Assembly (NCBI GenBank): GCA_031278025.1
Contig: JAITLF010000081.1
Coordinates: 1-7,231, forward strand
Direction: 5' to 3'
DNA from: Treponema sp.
GTDB lineage: Bacteria; Spirochaetota; Spirochaetia; Treponematales; Breznakiellaceae
DNA: 7,231 nt
Positions within the stretch are counted from its first letter, which is position 1, and each line of letters begins with the position of its first letter. The position numbers and the translations under genes were made by a program. The notes under the pieces are model-generated. The model did not search any database. It was not told the origin of the DNA and was given only the letters and a program-made list of their open reading frames with translations. Below, one piece after another: positions 1-4,995 of this stretch.

Positions 1-53
1 AGTTAATCTATCACAAAATCCTGGAAATTACAAGTATCTTTGATAAGAGTCAG
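1..53 (-). repeat. 53-bp dispersed repeat, copy A, with promoter-like core
   Basis: This stretch matches 4128-4180 at 49 of 53 positions with no gaps; the mismatches are at positions 20, 22, 44 and 49. It starts exactly at the window edge, so the true repeat may be longer. Read on the minus strand it holds TTGTAA (28-33), a 17-bp spacer and TAGATT (5-10), with TGA just before the -10, which gives an extended -10 (TGn). Two mismatches fall in the spacer and two lie upstream of the -35, so both boxes are identical in the two copies. It lies downstream of gatC and would drive a minus-strand gene beyond the left edge. The repeat is seen directly; the promoter role is inference. Confidence 0.75.
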
Positions 54-54
54 T

Positions 55-92
55 CGCGCGGGGGCAGCCGGAGACCCCGCGCGGCCGCGCGG
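55..92. repeat. GC-rich hairpin and 16-bp perfect palindrome after copy A
   Basis: CGCGCGGGG (55-63) pairs perfectly with CCCCGCGCG (75-83) around an 11-nt loop. Overlapping it, 77-92 is a 16-bp perfect palindrome, CCGCGCGGCCGCGCGG, so the two structures compete. No T-tract follows on either strand, so a classical terminator is unlikely. The rest of 93-148, up to the gatC stop, shows no gene. On the minus strand this non-coding stretch separates gatC from whatever follows it. Confidence 0.6.
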
Positions 93-148
93 CGGACTGG
101 GACGGCGCCGGCTCCGGGGGGGCTTTCTTCCGCGGTGTTACGGGCGTT

Positions 149-466
149 TCAAAGGACATTGGGTACCACGACAAAAGAACCGTCCCGTTCGCCCGCGTTG
201 TCCAACAGACCGGAAACCGTTCCCGCGCCGGATAAAACGCCGGCATTACCGGCATCGGGCCGAAAAAAGCCGGACTCCACAGGATGGGACAGGCCCGTGC
301 TTCCGCCGATGGGGACCGGGAAAGCCGCTTCATCCTCGTCGGCCGCCTGCATAGCCGCGAAAAACCCGAGCATCTGTTCAAAGGCGGGAAACGCGGCCTC
401 AAGTTCGGCCTCCCCCAGGTTGAGGTGGGCCAGTGCGGCGGTTTCCTTCAAGTCCTCGATATTCAT
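149..466 (-). CDS. gatC: Asp-tRNA(Asn)/Glu-tRNA(Gln) amidotransferase subunit C
   Basis: This encodes 105 residues, close to the usual 95-105 for GatC. GatC is the small subunit that clamps GatA and GatB together in the cytoplasmic complex that turns Glu-tRNA(Gln), and in many bacteria Asp-tRNA(Asn), into the correctly charged tRNA. The N-terminus (MNIEDLKETAALAHLNLGEAE) follows the family's first helix with its L-A-x-L-x-L pattern. Residues 25-50 form a second helix leading to the M-Q-A-A-D-E-D-E turn, and the protein ends in the typical V-x-x-P-N-V-L tail, so it is complete. The middle, about residues 50-85, is rich in Gly, Pro and Ala. The start at 466 is chosen because it gives the family N-terminus. 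There is no Shine-Dalgarno, and a promoter sits directly before the ATG. The usual partner gatA does not follow within the 148 bp visible downstream. The call rests on pattern recognition of a short family. Confidence 0.88.
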   Translation of the reverse strand: MNIEDLKETAALAHLNLGEAELEAAFPAFEQMLGFFAAMQAADEDEAAFPVPIGGSTGLSHPVESGFFRPDAGNAGVLSGAGTVSGLLDNAGERDGSFVVVPNVL

Positions 467-472
467 GGGGAG

Positions 473-502
473 ATTCTCTCAAAAAAGAGCGGAAAATGTC
501 AA
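473..502 (-). promoter_or_regulatory. gatC promoter, apparently giving a leaderless mRNA
   Basis: On the minus strand a perfect TTGACA (497-502) is followed by an 18-bp spacer and GAGAAT (473-478), a 4/6 match to TATAAT that keeps the important A2 and T6. Only six bases (467-472) separate the -10 from the ATG at 466, so transcription starting about 7 nt past the -10 would begin at or next to the A of ATG. No Shine-Dalgarno lies between. The boxes are visible; the start site is inferred. Confidence 0.65.
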
Positions 503-563
503 GACGCCGGAGAAAACGGGCGGCCGGACCGGGCTTTACGGACCTTGATCCACACCATTATCC

Positions 564-588
564 CCCGACCGCTCCTTTAGCGGTCGGG
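564..588. repeat. Strong 10-bp hairpin in the lipoprotein-gatC spacer
   Basis: CCCGACCGCT (564-573) pairs perfectly with AGCGGTCGGG (579-588) around a 5-nt loop. On the plus strand it is followed after a short gap by TTTTT (594-598). On the minus strand, where the lipoprotein transcript would end, no T-run follows. It may still end or stabilise the lipoprotein mRNA, or act as a weak terminator for plus-strand readthrough that enters gatC antisense. Confidence 0.55.
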
Positions 589-615
589 AAGACTTTTTGG
601 TGCGGCATATCATTC

Positions 616-685
616 GGAGTTTTACGCGCGAAGCGCAACAAACTCCTCATGAGCCTCCGCGGAGGAAGCTCGAACCAAAGGTTCG
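616..685. repeat. Cluster of consecutive palindromes
   Basis: Several inverted repeats follow one another. GGAGTTT (616-622) pairs with AAACTCC (640-646) and encloses GCGC-GAA-GCGC (626-636). CTCATGAG is at 646-653 and CCTCCGCGGAGG at 654-665. CGAACC-AAA-GGTTCG (671-685) is a perfect 6-bp hairpin. Together with the 564-588 hairpin they fill most of the 249-bp spacer between the lipoprotein stop and gatC. The layout suggests a dispersed palindromic repeat or a structured transcript tail. No gene is seen here. Confidence 0.55.
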
Positions 686-715
686 GCGGGGTATTAAACC
701 AGACTTTCGAATCAA

Positions 716-3700
716 TTACTCACTCCATTTTATATATATACTATACCCCGGACCCATCGCAGCATTCATTATATAGAAGGAGAAAAAATCCCCGGAAAAT
801 GTGCCCGTGTCAGGTATGACTGACCCATCTCTGTATGGCTTCCCGCCGGAATAGGTCATTTTATAGGTCAGCGTGGAGGTTTTTTTAAACCTAGTGTCCA
901 TTTTAATGTCATAAACTTGGCTGCTGGTTGCGGTGAAGCCCACCCACTCCGCGCCGCCGGCCTTCAGTTCTCCCCATACATAAAAGCTGTTCAACTTCGG
1001 GTAGACAGGAGGGGCGACGTAGGCCGCCACGGTCACCGTCACCGTATAGGTCTTTTGGGTGGTACCGTTTTCCGCCGTCACCGTATACGTTACCGGGTTG
1101 TTGAAATTCCACGCCACCCCCGAGGCCGGGCTTACCGTCGCCCCCGGCGAAACAGTTATGCCGGGCGCCAGGCTGCCCAGGCTGGTCCCGTAGGGAACGG
1201 TAACGCTGATGGAACTAGTGCCGATACTCCCGCTCACCCCGGCCAGGGTAAACCCGGTTATGTTCGCCGCGCTGCTCTTCGCCACACTTACCGTTACCGT
1301 ATAGGTCTTTTGGGTTCCGTCCTCCGCCGTCACCGTATACGTTACCGGGTTGGTGAAATTCCGCGCCACCCCCGAAAGCGGGCTTACCGTCGCCCCCGCC
1401 GAAACAGTTATGACGGGCGCCAGGCTGCCCAGGCTGGTCCCGTAGGGAACGGTAACGCTGATGGAACTAGTGCCGATACTCCCGCTCGCCCCGGCCAGGG
1501 TAAACCCGGTTATGTTCGCCGCGCTGCTCTTCGGCGGCTCCTGCGACTGTATCTGCACCGTCACCTTATACGTCTGGACGCTCTTGTCCTCCGCCGTCAC
1601 CGTGTAGCTTACCTGATAGGTGTAGTTCCTCGCCGTCCCCGGCGTGGGGCTGATCGTCTTCCCGGTGTGGGTCGCCGACGCGGTCATGCTCGTTACCGCC
1701 GTCCCGTAGGGTACCGGAACCGTTATGGTCTTCAACGCCTCGTTTATGGTTCCCGCCGCCTGAACCGGCTCGGTAACGCTAAAGGCCGTTATCGACTTCT
1801 TCGATGAGACATGCGGGTCCGTCCCGTTTTCGTATTCCTCTTTGTTCGTATAACCGTCCCCGTCATCGTCCCCGTTCGGGTTCGGGTCGGCCGGGTCCAG
1901 CGGGTCGTAGCCGTTGTCCGCCTCCCACCCGTTCGGAAAACCGTCACCGTCCTCATCACCCCCGCGGGGCGGGTCATCCGGGTCCAGGGGATCATGTTTT
2001 TCCTTCACTTCCCACCCGTCCAGAAAACCGTCCCCGTCCGTGTCCGGATTCTTGGGGTCTGTCCCCTCTTCGTATTCCTCCTTGTTCGTCAAATCATCCT
2101 CGTCATCGTCCCCGTTCAGAGGCGGGTCATTCGGGTCCAGCGGGTCGTAGCCGTTGTCCGCCTCCCACCCGTTCGGAAAACCGTCCTTGTCCTCGTCCCC
2201 GTTCCGGGGCGGGTCATTCGGGTCCAGGGGATCATGGCCGTTATCCACTTCCCACCCGTTCGGAAAACCGTCCTTGTCCTCGTCCCCGTTCCGCCCAGGG
2301 TCATTCGGGTTCAGGGGATCATGGCCGTTCACCACTTCCCACCCGTCCGGAAAACCGTCCCCGTCGGTATCGGGTTTTGTCGGGTCCGTTCCGTGGAAAG
2401 CTTCCTCATCGTCCGTAAGCCCGTCCCCGTCCCGGTCCAAATCCACCGTAACCTCGTTCCCGCTCGAATCAAAGGTAATCGTCACGCTTATGCCGGTCGT
2501 CCCGGCCGGCGGCGACGCGGGCGTCAGCGCCGCCTTGCTCCCGTGGTGGAGAACCCCGGAAGCCGCCAGCCCTTCGAAGTTGTACCCCGCCTTGGCTTCC
2601 AGTTCCACCGTCACCTCGTAATTCTCATTGGGCAGGAACTTCCCGTCCTCGGGATCCCATCTGATCTCCTTCACCGTGAACGGAAGCCCCTTCGTGTCCA
2701 GCGCCCTCACCGGACTCTCCCCGGCCAGCGGCGCCGCTATCCCGCTTAAGTCCACCGTCCCTATCGCCGCCGACAGCTCCCCGTACTCGATAATGATGTA
2801 TATCGAACCCGTCCCGTCATTGACCGCCACTACCTTCACGTTCTCCCCGTTGTGGGTTATCCGGTCCTCCAAATCATCCAGATTCGCAAACCGGTACCCG
2901 GGCAGCGGGGTTAGCGTTATCCGCGCCCAGTATTTCTTCCCCATCTCGAATTTAAAGGGCGGCGTCAGGTTGAATTCCTCCCCGTCTTCCGACCACTCAA
3001 CCGCCGTTACTTCATAACCGGCCCCCTCGGGGGAAGAATAATCCCCAGGCGCGTCCTCCCCGGCCACCGGGTTCGTTATATCCCCCAAGTCAATGTGGCT
3101 TATCCCCCTCGTGCCGGCGGGGTAGAATTTGATCGTTACCGTAACGGTATCGCAGTCCTCGGGGGGCGTTTCCGGTTCCAGCTTCGCCTCTTCCCCGTTG
3201 TGGATTATCCCGCTCTTCCCAAGGCCCTCAAAACTGTATCGCAAATCCGCCTTGAATACCGCCCGCGCCGTGTAGTTGTGGCCCGTCTCGAACTTCCCGG
3301 TAAATTCAACGCTGCCGTTTTCGGTAGTCTCGAACCACGTTATCCCCGACGTCGTATAGCCGGTTCCGGCCTGAAGGGAACTAACCGGGCTTTTGTCATT
3401 CTCCGGGGCTTCCAGCGCGCGCAGGTCAAGGCGGTCTATCTTTATCTTGCCGGTCTTGGTAAAGACGATGGTTATCGTGATATTCCCCCCGTCGGGCGTC
3501 CTGGCCGTTATGCTCCCCTTGCCCTTATGCTCCTGTTTCCCGCCCCAGCTGAATTTAAGGGCGTCCGTGGCGGGGTCGTCGAAGACGAAGCCCGAATTGG
3601 GTTTGAGGGTGAGGACCACCTTGTAGATTCTGCCGGGCTCGAACTTGGTGGAGACCGGGAGTTCCTTCTCTCCCCCCGAAGCCGAGGTATCGAACCACCG

Positions 3701-3964
3701 GAAGGCCATGACATAATAGCCGGTATCAACGGACTGGCGTGGTAGAGTGTCCGGCTGCGGGGGGGTGACAAAGTTGTCCAGGTCAAAGGCGGTGATGCCT
3801 GAACGGAAGGCGACGTTGACCGGCGTCAGGGAAAGGGTGCAGGACGCGAGAAATATGGTAAAAAAGAGGGCGAAAAAGGGAAGGAACCCGGCTAACGGGT
3901 AATTCCTAGTATTCCTATCGGGGTGGGGGCTAATTAATCGGCTAAAGACACGGGGTTTACTCAT
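716..3964 (-). CDS. Large multidomain calcium-binding surface lipoprotein
   Basis: This encodes 1082 residues with no single function I can name. A basic N-region (1-25) and a hydrophobic core (26-40) lead to the lipobox L-A-S-C, which predicts lipidation at Cys42 and export by Sec. Residues 50-505 hold four diverged modules of about 105-115 residues, each roughly I-x-x-(I/V)-DL...P, G-Y-x-V-x-x-I-x-W, Y-x-x-x-(V/I)-x-L, G-Y-x-F and, in modules 2-4, (I/V)-x-H-(N/H)-G. Residues 509-718 are eight thrombospondin-type-3-like calcium repeats (DxDxDGxxxxxE). Residues 723-806, 816-895 and 899-980 are three cadherin-like beta-sandwich domains of the DUF5018 kind, each ending Y-T-V-T-A-E-(D/N)...TYxVTV. 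Residues 985-1082 are an unrecognised, aromatic-rich C-terminal domain with no sorting signal or membrane segment. A long Ca-stiffened stalk with terminal binding domains is the natural inference; adhesin or carbohydrate binding is only a guess. Start 3964 has a good Shine-Dalgarno. Confidence 0.92.
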   Translation of the reverse strand: MSKPRVFSRLISPHPDRNTRNYPLAGFLPFFALFFTIFLASCTLSLTPVNVAFRSGITAFDLDNFVTPPQPDTLPRQSVDTGYYVMAFRWFDTSASGGEKELPVSTKFEPGRIYKVVLTLKPNSGFVFDDPATDALKFSWGGKQEHKGKGSITARTPDGGNITITIVFTKTGKIKIDRLDLRALEAPENDKSPVSSLQAGTGYTTSGITWFETTENGSVEFTGKFETGHNYTARAVFKADLRYSFEGLGKSGIIHNGEEAKLEPETPPEDCDTVTVTIKFYPAGTRGISHIDLGDITNPVAGEDAPGDYSSPEGAGYEVTAVEWSEDGEEFNLTPPFKFEMGKKYWARITLTPLPGYRFANLDDLEDRITHNGENVKVVAVNDGTGSIYIIIEYGELSAAIGTVDLSGIAAPLAGESPVRALDTKGLPFTVKEIRWDPEDGKFLPNENYEVTVELEAKAGYNFEGLAASGVLHHGSKAALTPASPPAGTTGISVTITFDSSGNEVTVDLDRDGDGLTDDEEAFHGTDPTKPDTDGDGFPDGWEVVNGHDPLNPNDPGRNGDEDKDGFPNGWEVDNGHDPLDPNDPPRNGDEDKDGFPNGWEADNGYDPLDPNDPPLNGDDDEDDLTNKEEYEEGTDPKNPDTDGDGFLDGWEVKEKHDPLDPDDPPRGGDEDGDGFPNGWEADNGYDPLDPADPNPNGDDDGDGYTNKEEYENGTDPHVSSKKSITAFSVTEPVQAAGTINEALKTITVPVPYGTAVTSMTASATHTGKTISPTPGTARNYTYQVSYTVTAEDKSVQTYKVTVQIQSQEPPKSSAANITGFTLAGASGSIGTSSISVTVPYGTSLGSLAPVITVSAGATVSPLSGVARNFTNPVTYTVTAEDGTQKTYTVTVSVAKSSAANITGFTLAGVSGSIGTSSISVTVPYGTSLGSLAPGITVSPGATVSPASGVAWNFNNPVTYTVTAENGTTQKTYTVTVTVAAYVAPPVYPKLNSFYVWGELKAGGAEWVGFTATSSQVYDIKMDTRFKKTSTLTYKMTYSGGKPYRDGSVIPDTGTFSGDFFSFYIMNAAMGPGYSIYIKWSE
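1025..1531 (-). repeat. 252-bp tandem duplication of a beta-sandwich domain
   Basis: The second and third cadherin-like domains are encoded by adjacent units offset by 252 bp. Positions 1162-1281 and 1414-1533 differ at a single base out of 120 (A1236 against G1488). Similarity falls off toward the distal end of each unit, where the third domain has one extra Thr codon. The first domain of this type (1547-1798) is clearly more diverged. This is a recent in-frame duplication. Confidence 0.9.
1811..2440 (-). repeat. Eight thrombospondin-type-3-like Ca-binding repeats
   Basis: These encode residues 509-718 of the lipoprotein. Three unit types recur in the order A B C C A B C A. A ends in EExxxGTDP, B carries DTDGDGFxDGWEV, and C carries DEDxDGFPNGWE followed by NGxDPLDPxDP. 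The two adjacent C units are 87 bp each (2117-2203 and 2204-2290) and share long exact runs, for example 2163-2206 with 2250-2293. Aspartates at positions 1, 3 and 5 match the known Ca-binding loop of this repeat class. The middle A unit reads DDDEDDLTN and so lacks the usual glycine. Confidence 0.88.
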
Positions 3965-3970
3965 GATATG

Positions 3971-3976
3971 CTCCTT
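3971..3976 (-). promoter_or_regulatory. Shine-Dalgarno of the lipoprotein gene
   Basis: On the minus strand AAGGAG lies 6 nt before the ATG at 3962-3964. It fixes the start codon and contrasts with the minus-strand gatC and the plus-strand gene at 4996, neither of which has a ribosome binding site. Confidence 0.85.
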
Positions 3977-4127
3977 ATAAACTTACAGTACGGGCCGGTT
4001 TTAAGACCCGGTTTTCCCCTGAATCCGGACAGGCAAAGTCCGCTTCCAGAATCCGGTATTTCAAAACGGCTTCAAACGCGACACGGAATGGGGGCGCCTA
4101 TATTGATAAGAAGAAACGAAATCCCAC
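3977..4127 (-). other. Probable 5' leader of the lipoprotein mRNA
   Basis: This stretch lies between the promoter-like core of repeat copy B and the Shine-Dalgarno, and no gene is visible in it. It contains two similar 12-mers, CCTGAATCCGGA (4018-4029) and CCAGAATCCGGT (4046-4057), which match at 10 of 12 positions. A small 5-bp hairpin, CGGAC/GTCCG (4026-4042), lies across the first of them. These could be protein-binding sites or simple leader structure; nothing matches a riboswitch I know. Confidence 0.4.
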
Positions 4128-4180
4128 AGTTAATCTATCACAAAATACGGGAAATTACAAGTATCTTTGAAAAGATTCAG
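4128..4180 (-). repeat. 53-bp dispersed repeat, copy B, likely lipoprotein promoter
   Basis: This matches copy A (1-53) at 49 of 53 positions. On the minus strand it carries TTGTAA (4155-4160), a 17-bp spacer and TAGATT (4132-4137), preceded by TGA as an extended -10. Transcription would start near 4125 and give a leader of about 160 nt before the lipoprotein ATG at 3964. As with copy A, a GC-rich hairpin follows directly on its right side. The sequence match is seen; promoter activity is inferred. Confidence 0.7.
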
Positions 4181-4183
4181 GAA

Positions 4184-4222
4184 AAATCCCCTCCCGCCGG
4201 TGGTGGGGATTTACCGGGAGGG
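4184..4222. repeat. Two mutually exclusive hairpins beside T-tracts
   Basis: AAATCCCC (4184-4191) can pair with GGGGATTT (4205-4212), or CCCTCCCG (4189-4196) with CGGGAGGG (4215-4222). The stems share bases and cannot form together. The plus strand then runs into three T-tracts between 4234 and 4260. Read rightward this resembles a terminator with an alternative fold, placed before the RAYT-like gene. The pairings are exact; a switching role is speculative. Confidence 0.5.
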
Positions 4223-4232
4223 TCTGTCCCCC
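4220..4232 (-). repeat. GGGGTCAGACCCC-like motif, inverted copy
   Basis: Read on the minus strand this is GGGGGACAGACCC, a degenerate inverted copy of the palindrome that is perfect at 4684-4696. It lies about 75 bp before the start of the RAYT-like gene and overlaps the right arm of the preceding hairpin. Confidence 0.45.
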
Positions 4233-4282
4233 ATTTTTTCTCTTTTTTTCCATTTTTTTTCGGCCTGATTAAAGCAAAACGG

Positions 4283-4295
4283 CGAGTCAGACCCC
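4283..4295 (+). repeat. GGGGTCAGACCCC-like motif, direct copy before the RAYT-like gene
   Basis: This reads CGAGTCAGACCCC and ends 10 bp before the start codon at 4306. The 11-mer GTCAGACCCCT (4286-4296) recurs exactly at 4687-4697 inside the 3' part of the gene. With the inverted copy at 4220 it brackets the T-rich upstream segment. Confidence 0.5.
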
Positions 4296-4305
4296 TATTA
4301 TATAT

Positions 4306-4770
4306 ATGCGACAATTACGAATACTCAAACAGGGTGTCTGGTACGAGATCCGCACCCGCGTCAACAACAGGGAACCTCTGTTCCGCGGGCACAAGGCCCC
4401 GGCAATCTTTGCCCGGGTGTTCCGGGAGACGGAACTCAGGTTTGTCTTCGAGATCAGGGGGCTGCGTCTTGAGGATGATTGGCTTACGTTTTACATCAGG
4501 CCGGAGGACGGGCTGGAACTCCCCGCCATTATGAAGTGGATGAAACAGACTTTCGCGGCGCGGTACAACCGGGCGGAAGGGAGGATCGGGCACATCTGGG
4601 GGGACCGGTACTGGTCACGGGTGGTGGAGGGGGAGCCGCCCGAGGCGGAGGGAACCGGCGGGCCGGCGGCGGCGGCGGACGCCGGGGTCAGACCCCTCGT
4701 CGGGAAAAACGGCGGGGACCCCGGTTTTCCCCTCATTTCCCCCCATCATCTCACCCCCGCGCCCGGATAA
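4306..4770 (+). CDS. RAYT-like (Y1 transposase-related) protein without HUH motif
   Basis: This encodes 154 residues. Residues 1-108 follow REP-associated tyrosine transposases of the IS200-like Y1 family: an opening of the RILKxGVWYEIRT kind, a helix around 30-45, FxFEIRGLRL, then the conserved block IMKWMKQTFAARYNRAxGRIGHIWGDRYWSR. True RAYTs carry a metal-binding NHxH (HUH) where this one reads D58-W59-L60-T61, so both histidines are gone. Tyr87 (in RYNRA) is at about the place of the catalytic tyrosine. DNA cleavage is therefore unlikely; a domesticated DNA- or RNA-binding role, or decay, is more likely. From about residue 112 the sequence is low-complexity Gly/Ala/Pro and runs through a GGGGTCAGACCCC palindrome, so the tail is probably not part of the fold. 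The start gives the family N-terminus; no ribosome binding site precedes it, though a TATTAT (4296-4301) does. The gene stands alone, divergent from the lipoprotein. Confidence 0.72.
   Translation: MRQLRILKQGVWYEIRTRVNNREPLFRGHKAPAIFARVFRETELRFVFEIRGLRLEDDWLTFYIRPEDGLELPAIMKWMKQTFAARYNRAEGRIGHIWGDRYWSRVVEGEPPEAEGTGGPAAAADAGVRPLVGKNGGDPGFPLISPHHLTPAPG
4684..4696 (+). repeat. Perfect GGGGTCAGACCCC palindrome inside the RAYT-like gene
   Basis: This is palindromic apart from its central base. It is the best of three copies of the motif at this locus and sits in the coding sequence where similarity to the RAYT family has ended. It may mark the right limit of an old element. Confidence 0.55.
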
Positions 4771-4794
4771 CCGGCGGCAAACCGCCCGGTATCC
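4765..4794. repeat. Long imperfect hairpin at the RAYT-like gene's stop codon
   Basis: Positions 4765-4777 pair with 4782-4794 around a CAAA loop, with 11 of 13 pairs formed and two mismatches. The left arm includes the TAA stop (4768-4770). No T-run follows, so it is a poor intrinsic terminator. It may be part of a REP-like end or may protect the mRNA 3' end. Confidence 0.5.
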
Positions 4795-4959
4795 CCGCAT
4801 CAACCATCTTTCCCGTCCCAGGCTGAAGCGTCCCGGGGGAAGAATCCGCCCTGAACCCGGCAATGAATCTGAATTGTGGCTCAAGTTTAGCCTAAAGGGG
4901 GTATTACACCCGCGCTTTCCAATAACCGGGGATTCTCGCTTCGATGTCCTGTCCCGTTC

Positions 4960-4988
4960 TGGAAATTAACGGCCGTTCGGGGTATAGT
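4960..4988 (+). promoter_or_regulatory. Promoter of the 107-residue gene and amrS, apparently leaderless
   Basis: TGGAAA (4960-4965, 4/6 to TTGACA), a 17-bp spacer and TATAGT (4983-4988, 5/6 to TATAAT) precede the ATG at 4996 by only 7 nt. Transcription would start at or next to the ATG, and no Shine-Dalgarno is present. The rest of the 4795-4959 spacer shows only short weak inverted repeats, such as GGCT/AGCC at 4878-4892, and no gene. Confidence 0.6.
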
Positions 4989-4995
4989 ATATCCC

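Noticed and set aside
28..402. Minus-strand open frame of 124 codons overlapping gatC
   Set aside because: The other minus frame gives a full GatC; this one is basic and Pro-rich with no pattern.
564..588. Calling the 10-bp hairpin a definite intrinsic terminator of the lipoprotein
   Set aside because: The T-run is on the plus-strand side; on the minus strand the stem is followed by GGATAATGG.
917..1807. Plus-strand open frame of 296 codons, Arg/Gly-rich
   Set aside because: A shadow of the duplicated beta-sandwich coding sequence; it has no ribosome binding site and no family likeness.
2054..2066. GGGGTCTGTCCCC inside the lipoprotein, matching the motif at 4220
   Set aside because: It encodes the G-T-D-P of a calcium repeat, which naturally gives this string, so coincidence is the simpler explanation.
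1811..2440. Regular repeats that might suggest a CRISPR array
   Set aside because: They are in frame, encode calcium-binding repeats, and lack unique spacers between constant repeats.
1811..2749. Long plus-strand open frame of 312 codons opposite the lipoprotein
   Set aside because: It is antisense to the repeat-rich gene and its protein is a Val/Arg/Pro-rich string mirroring the opposite codons, with no domain. The minus strand has a signal peptide, a Shine-Dalgarno and recognisable domains.
3968..4534. Plus-strand open frame of 188 codons starting beside the lipoprotein start
   Set aside because: It runs through a leader, a repeat, T-tracts (poly-Phe) and then out of frame into the RAYT-like gene. 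The repeat part alone reads well, but nothing shows translation.
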